Shown here one piece after another: positions 7,401-10,178 of a DNA stretch of 10,178 nucleotides; position 1 is the first letter of the stretch; each line of letters begins with the position of its first letter. The position numbers and the translations under genes were made by a program. Below the pieces are notes generated by a model. That model saw nothing but the letters and a program-made list of their open reading frames with translations, was not told where the DNA came from and did not search any database. The stretch is from Planctomycetota bacterium (GTDB lineage Bacteria; Planctomycetota; Planctomycetia; Pirellulales; Pirellulaceae), in contig JAJDEH010000484.1 of NCBI GenBank assembly GCA_029259935.1, positions 1 to 10,178 of the forward strand. Direction: 5' to 3'.

Positions 7401-7438
7401 CTTTGGGGAAAATGACCCGCATCCGCCGGCCCCCAAAG
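7401..7438. repeat. 8-bp inverted repeat CTTTGGGG / CCCCAAAG with 22-base spacer
   Basis: Perfect 8-bp arms at 7401-7408 and 7431-7438 lie in the 219-base gap between the divergently read exporter operon and toxin-antitoxin cassette. There is no T-run after the repeat on either strand, so a terminator role is not supported. It could be the remains of an insertion boundary or a protein site. Nearby are a short palindrome AGTGATCACT (7442-7451) and an inverted pair CTCAAGA / TCTTGAG (7450-7456, 7483-7489). Confidence 0.35.
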
Positions 7439-7497
7439 CTAAGTGATCACTCAAGAACATGAACGGAATACTGCCGATGGTATCTTGAGAACCGATC

Positions 7498-7513
7498 ATG
7501 TCAATATTGACAT
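7498..7513. promoter_or_regulatory. Perfect 16-bp palindrome, probable operator of the toxin-antitoxin cassette
   Basis: ATGTCAAT and its complement form a perfect 16-bp palindrome that overlaps the whole -35 box of the toxin promoter. A further half-site ATGTC lies at 7516-7520, and the sequence CGATCATG appears twice (7493-7500, 7520-7527). Toxin-antitoxin operons of this class are normally repressed by their helix-turn-helix antitoxin, so the XRE protein encoded at 8022-8405 is the natural candidate to bind here. Confidence 0.6.
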
Positions 7514-7536
7514 ACATGTCGATCATGGTATATAAT
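7507..7536 (+). promoter_or_regulatory. Consensus sigma70-type promoter of the toxin-antitoxin cassette
   Basis: TTGACA (7507-7512) and TATAAT (7531-7536) both match the consensus perfectly, with an 18-base spacer. Transcription should start around 7543. The first ATG after that is at 7544, so the message would be leaderless or nearly so. An earlier ATG at 7535 lies within the -10 box and cannot be in the transcript. Confidence 0.72.
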
Positions 7537-7543
7537 GGACTGC

Positions 7544-7872
7544 ATGAACGGTGACGACAAGCCGCTAGTGTGGCTGAAAGGCGAGATCCGAACACCCCCG
7601 TTTTCGAGGAACGCACGGCTAGAGGCAGGCGTATTGCTGAGGCGGTTGCAACGCGGCGATAACCTCGAACTACCGCATAACCGCCCGATGGTAAGCGATG
7701 CCACGAGTTGCGGATTCGGGATGAAAAAGTGAGCTGGCGGATCATTTATCGGATTGATCCTGACGCGATCATCATCGGAGAAGTATTTGCCAAGAAAACT
7801 GGCAAGACGCCACAAAGGGTCATTGACGTGTGCAAACAACGGTTTAAGCGATATGACCAAGTGGAAATGTGA
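7544..7872 (+). pseudogene. Gp49/HigB (RelE-superfamily) toxin gene broken by a frameshift
   Basis: Two reading frames together encode one toxin of the phage Gp49-like/HigB family, whose members are ribosome-dependent mRNA endonucleases or their relatives. The first frame, from ATG 7544, gives KPLVWLKGEIRTPPFSRNAR, then LEAGVLLRRLQRGDNLELPHNRPM, and runs into TGA at 7730. The second frame is open from 7681 to TGA at 7870 and gives RCHELRIRDEKVSWRIIYRID, then GEVFAKKTGKTPQRVIDVCKQRFKRYDQ. Family members carry a few residues (about SIGP) between RPM and RCHEL; these are missing here. The shift equals a loss of 3n+1 bases near 7690-7698, with about 10 bases as the best fit. The rest is well preserved, so the damage is recent, a sequencing error, or (less likely) recoding. 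The antitoxin gene follows. Confidence 0.78.
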
Positions 7873-8021
7873 ATCTAAATGAGGCTCGACTCGGAGGTGC
7901 GGCCTTCGCGGCCACGTTATCGCCCGTTGAGTCGCTCTCTTCACAGGAATGTATTTTAGCACAAGTAACTCTCTGCACGGGAGTTGGGATCAGGTCGCTC
8001 TCAACACGGGAGTGTGGACAA
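7873..8021 (+). other. 149-base gap between toxin and antitoxin with three related short repeats
   Basis: In this toxin family the antitoxin gene usually follows within a few bases, so the gap is unusual. It contains three imperfect copies of a motif like GTCGCTCTC..CACGGGAG, starting at 7931, 7965 and 7994; the last two contain CACGGGAG, and the third supplies the antitoxin ribosome binding site. Arms CGACTC (7887-7892) and GAGTCG (7929-7934) could pair. A weak promoter-like pair (TTGAGT at 7927, TATTTT at 7952, 19-base spacer) might drive the antitoxin alone. The antitoxin frame is open through most of the gap, but its translation resembles nothing known. Confidence 0.45.
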
Positions 8022-8405
8022 ATGAAAGCAGCGAAAAAGAACAAACTGGAAGCGGCTGGATGGAGAGTCGGCTCGGCGTCCGATTTCCTTGAGCTTTGCG
8101 ATGCCGAACAGATGCTCGTCAACATGAAGCTGGAATTGGCCGCGAACTTGAAAACCATGCGTCAAAAAAAGAAGATCACGCAGGAAGAACTGGCCAAGCG
8201 AATCAAATCCAGTCAGTCCCGAGTTGCGAAAATGGAAGCGGCCGACTCGTCGGTGTCCATCGGGTTGCTGTTGCTGGCGCTGGCGACGTTGGGAGCCACG
8301 CCAGCGCAAATTGGCAAGATCGTCAGTTGTCGCGAGGCCGCCAAACGAAAACAACCCGGCAAGAAAAATCTCGTGAAACAAAAACGGGCCATCGTCGCAA
8401 AATAA
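8022..8405 (+). CDS. XRE-type helix-turn-helix antitoxin (HigA-like)
   Basis: The 127-residue cytoplasmic DNA-binding protein begins with MKAAKKNKLEAAGWRVGSASDFLEL, a segment characteristic of antitoxins paired with Gp49/HigB toxins. The XRE helix-turn-helix follows at about 38-92: LAANLKTMRQKKKITQEELAK, then SSQSRVAKMEA with the recognition helix, then LLLLALATLGA. A Lys/Arg-rich tail (about 104-124) extends past the usual end of the family and may add DNA contacts. I chose the ATG at 8022, which has GGGAG about 10 bases before it and keeps the conserved N-terminus; an in-frame ATG at 7869 would add 51 residues of unrelated sequence. It probably neutralises the toxin and represses the promoter at 7507-7536. 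The toxin gene is broken but this gene looks intact. Its stop is 8 bases from the convergent tolC-like gene. Confidence 0.85.
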   Translation: MKAAKKNKLEAAGWRVGSASDFLELCDAEQMLVNMKLELAANLKTMRQKKKITQEELAKRIKSSQSRVAKMEAADSSVSIGLLLLALATLGATPAQIGKIVSCREAAKRKQPGKKNLVKQKRAIVAK

Positions 8406-8413
8406 GACGGGAA

Positions 8414-9730
8414 TTACGGGTTCTTCGTCAAACTACCGCTTAAAAGCTGCCCGTTAATGATGGCGGCGGACGATCGAAGTTCCCGCATCGAATCGAGATA
8501 CGAAAGATTTACTTGAAGATAAGTCTGCTGGGCCGTAAGCAGCGTCAGGTATCTTACTTGCCCCTTGTCGTAACCCTTGGTCACTAGTTCCAGCGACAGC
8601 TGTGCCCGCGGCAGGATTCGCTGGCGATAGCGGTCGGCCTGCTGCCGGGCATTCACATAGCGTCGAAAAGCGATCGCCAAACGGTCCTGCAAACTAAGCT
8701 CGATTCGCCGGAAGTCGCTGCTGGCCGCCATCCACTCGGCACGGGCGGCGCGGATATTGCCTTGATTCCTGTTAAATATCGGCAGCGGAATACCAAGCTG
8801 CACATTGGCCACATCGTCGCTGGTGACATTGTGATGCCGCACACTGACCGACACATCGACGTTGGGAATCGGTTCTCGATTCGCGCGTCGAACTAGGAGA
8901 TTGGCTCGCTGTACTCTGGCCTGGGCCGCATGTAGTTCCGGGTTTCCACCCAGGACCCGCGCGAAACAGTCTTCCCAGTTATGCTGGGAAAGATCCGACT
9001 CTAGATTGGCCGACAGCGGCGCGATAGGAAGCGTCGCGACACCGATCACCGCCGCCAGCCGCCGCCAAGATTCGATATGCTGGTTGCGGGCGTTATCCAA
9101 GAGAACAAGCGCCTCTTCGGCCTTAATCTCGGCTTGCAGCAGATCGTTTTCCGTTGCCAGGCGGCCATTGAGCAATGTTTGGGTTGCCGTTACGAATCGA
9201 TCGCCGATGTTTGCCAAGTCGCCGGTCAAGTCGATTCGGCGCTGCGCCACCAGCGCATCGTAAAACCGCACGCGAACATCGCTGAGTACCCTCAATTCCT
9301 GCGCGCGAAATTGGAATCGGGCCTCGTCGACTTCTCTCCCCGCAATCACCCCATCCAGCCGCAACTTTCCCGCCGTGATGAACCGTTGGCTGATGAAGCC
9401 GCCTTGCTGGCCCGACGTTCCCAAGTTTCCGATTTCCGTGGCGTGGTATCCAGCCACGGGATTGGGAAACAGACCGGCTTGGACGCGTCGGCCCCGCGCC
9501 ACCTCGATTCGCGCGGCGGCGGTTGCCAATGTAGGATTATTCTGAAAAGCAAGCTGTTCGAGGTCCGCCAACGAATAATCAAACTCCACCGGCGGCAACG
9601 GAACGATTTCCGCTGGATATTGTCTGGCCACTCTTACCGGTGGTGGGTGACGACGAGACAGCGGATCTTGGGCGGCCACCATGGTTGGCACTAAGAGAAG
9701 AATCGCCGCTAAAAACTTAAATCGCGACAA
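8414..9730 (-). CDS. TolC/CzcC-family outer-membrane efflux protein
   Basis: The 438-residue protein has a signal peptide (MSRFKFLAAILLLVPTMVAAQ, cleavage probably after AA near residue 20), then a Pro-rich stretch and two outer-membrane-efflux repeats. The first starts at LADLEQLAFQNNPTLATAAARIEVARGRR and the second at CFARVLGGNPELHAAQARVQRA; each continues into long Ala/Arg/Gln-rich helices. GNLGTSGQQGGFISQRFITAGK and LGIPLPIFNRNQGNIRAA are typical of the CzcC/CusC side of the family. Trimers form a channel through the outer membrane and periplasm. The start is TTG at 9730: no ATG or GTG lies in frame at a sensible place, GAGGCGGGA precedes it, and the signal peptide begins at once. It is the likely exit duct for the exporter encoded at 1454-6782, but it lies beyond the toxin-antitoxin cassette and must be transcribed separately. 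Confidence 0.88.
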   Translation of the reverse strand: MSRFKFLAAILLLVPTMVAAQDPLSRRHPPPVRVARQYPAEIVPLPPVEFDYSLADLEQLAFQNNPTLATAAARIEVARGRRVQAGLFPNPVAGYHATEIGNLGTSGQQGGFISQRFITAGKLRLDGVIAGREVDEARFQFRAQELRVLSDVRVRFYDALVAQRRIDLTGDLANIGDRFVTATQTLLNGRLATENDLLQAEIKAEEALVLLDNARNQHIESWRRLAAVIGVATLPIAPLSANLESDLSQHNWEDCFARVLGGNPELHAAQARVQRANLLVRRANREPIPNVDVSVSVRHHNVTSDDVANVQLGIPLPIFNRNQGNIRAARAEWMAASSDFRRIELSLQDRLAIAFRRYVNARQQADRYRQRILPRAQLSLELVTKGYDKGQVRYLTLLTAQQTYLQVNLSYLDSMRELRSSAAIINGQLLSGSLTKNP

Positions 9731-9926
9731 AGATCCCGCCTCAACACGGACAGAGAATAAGAACCGCCGAAGGGCCTGAAAGGTCAGACCGCCACATTAT
9801 CACTATCGGCTAGGCGAATCGTCGGAATCCTTCAAGGAATGCCTAACCGGACCCGCCTTCAAAACCGGAATAGATTCACACCGTCGATGGGTGGCCGGTG
9901 AAGTGGATTCGGGACCCCGTCACCCG
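9731..9926 (-). other. Intergenic region between DUF1501 and tolC-like genes
   Basis: This holds an imperfect hairpin (arms at 9875-9883 and 9896-9902, one bulged base) shortly after the DUF1501 stop; only a weak T-rich stretch follows, so termination there is uncertain. A GATAAT on the minus strand (plus 9796-9801) could be a -10 box for the tolC-like gene, but I see no matching -35. No reading frame of note is present. Confidence 0.3.
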
Positions 9927-10178
9927 TTAGGCAAGGATTTCCTTGACGACACGGCCATGCAGGTCGGTCAGGCGAAAATCCCGACCGGCATATCGATAGG
10001 TCAGCCGTTCGTGATCCATCCCCAGCAGGTGCAGAATGGTAGCGTGCAGGTCGTGCATGTGGACTTTATCGACGACGGCCTGATAGCCATAGTCGTCCGT
10101 CTCGCCGTAGGCGATTCCCGGTTTCACGCCGCCGCCGGCCAGCCAAATGGAAAATCCTCGGGGGTTGTGATCGCGTCC
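9927..10178 (-). CDS. DUF1501 (sulfatase-like) protein, C-terminal 83 residues only
   Basis: The frame is open from the window edge to a TAA at 9927, so only the C-terminus is visible. It reads [21 protein letters not shown], then [40 protein letters not shown] in pieces, and ends in [19 protein letters not shown]. This is the highly conserved end of DUF1501 proteins, an alkaline-phosphatase/sulfatase-superfamily group very abundant in planctomycetes and often encoded beside cytochrome/DUF1553 proteins; their substrates are not known. The GRDH and [14 protein letters not shown] segments correspond to metal-site and core helices in the superfamily. The GTG inside the visible part (10127) is internal, not a start. 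It is probably the end of another operon and not related to the exporter. Confidence 0.88.
   Translation of the reverse strand, partial: GRDHNPRGFSIWLAGGGVKPGIAYGETDDYGYQAVVDKVHMHDLHATILHLLGMDHERLTYRYAGRDFRLTDLHGRVVKEILA

Noticed and set aside
7724..7732. Programmed -1 frameshifting at AAAAAG just before the TGA of the first toxin half
   Set aside because: The second frame already shows family homology (RCHELRIRDEK) well upstream of this site, so slipping here would replace conserved residues. A small deletion near 7690-7698 explains the data better, though the run remains a formal possibility.
7869..8021. 51-residue N-terminal extension of the antitoxin
   Set aside because: The extra residues resemble no antitoxin, there is no good ribosome binding site, and the ATG at 8022 gives the conserved KNKLEAAGWRVGSA start.

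Overview
The window looks like chromosomal DNA of a planctomycete, most likely of the Pirellulales type. Three things point there: a secreted protein with the N-terminal 'LEPR-XLL' motif followed by FG-GAP/VCBS repeats, the C-terminus of a DUF1501 (sulfatase-like) protein with its typical '[12 protein letters not shown]...RDFRLTD.HG.VVKEILA' ending, and moderately GC-rich coding sequence. No rRNA, tRNA, CRISPR array or transposase was found. Almost all genes lie on the minus strand, so they are transcribed from high to low coordinates.

Layout from the right end: the last 83 codons of a DUF1501 gene (9927-10178, cut by the window edge); a TolC/CzcC-type outer-membrane efflux protein (8414-9730, TTG start); a plus-strand toxin-antitoxin-like cassette (about 7498-8405) with a Gp49/HigB-type toxin gene broken by a frameshift and an intact XRE-type antitoxin; an operon-like block of six minus-strand genes (7315 down to 1454); a rho-independent terminator (1378-1408); and the LEPR-XLL/VCBS repeat protein (1295 down past base 1).

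The six-gene block, in transcription order, encodes a small secreted cysteine-rich protein, an FtsX/MacB-type permease, a lipoprotein with a CPIPWDYCC cysteine motif, a long HlyD/MacA-type adaptor, a LolD/MacB-type ATPase (start codon overlapping the adaptor stop as TGATG) and a second FtsX-type permease. Together these look like a LolCDE/DevBCA-like exporter: two unlike permeases with one ATPase form the inner-membrane pump, the adaptor spans the periplasm, and the nearby TolC-family protein could be the outer-membrane exit. The substrate cannot be read from sequence.

The regulatory DNA is informative. A perfect 22-bp palindrome covers the predicted -35 box of the exporter operon. A perfect 16-bp palindrome overlaps the consensus -35 box of the toxin-antitoxin cassette, whose mRNA would be nearly leaderless. 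A 52-nt REP-like palindrome lies exactly between the ATPase and second-permease genes. The toxin-antitoxin cassette lies in opposite orientation between tolC and the exporter operon and looks like a later insertion that has begun to decay.
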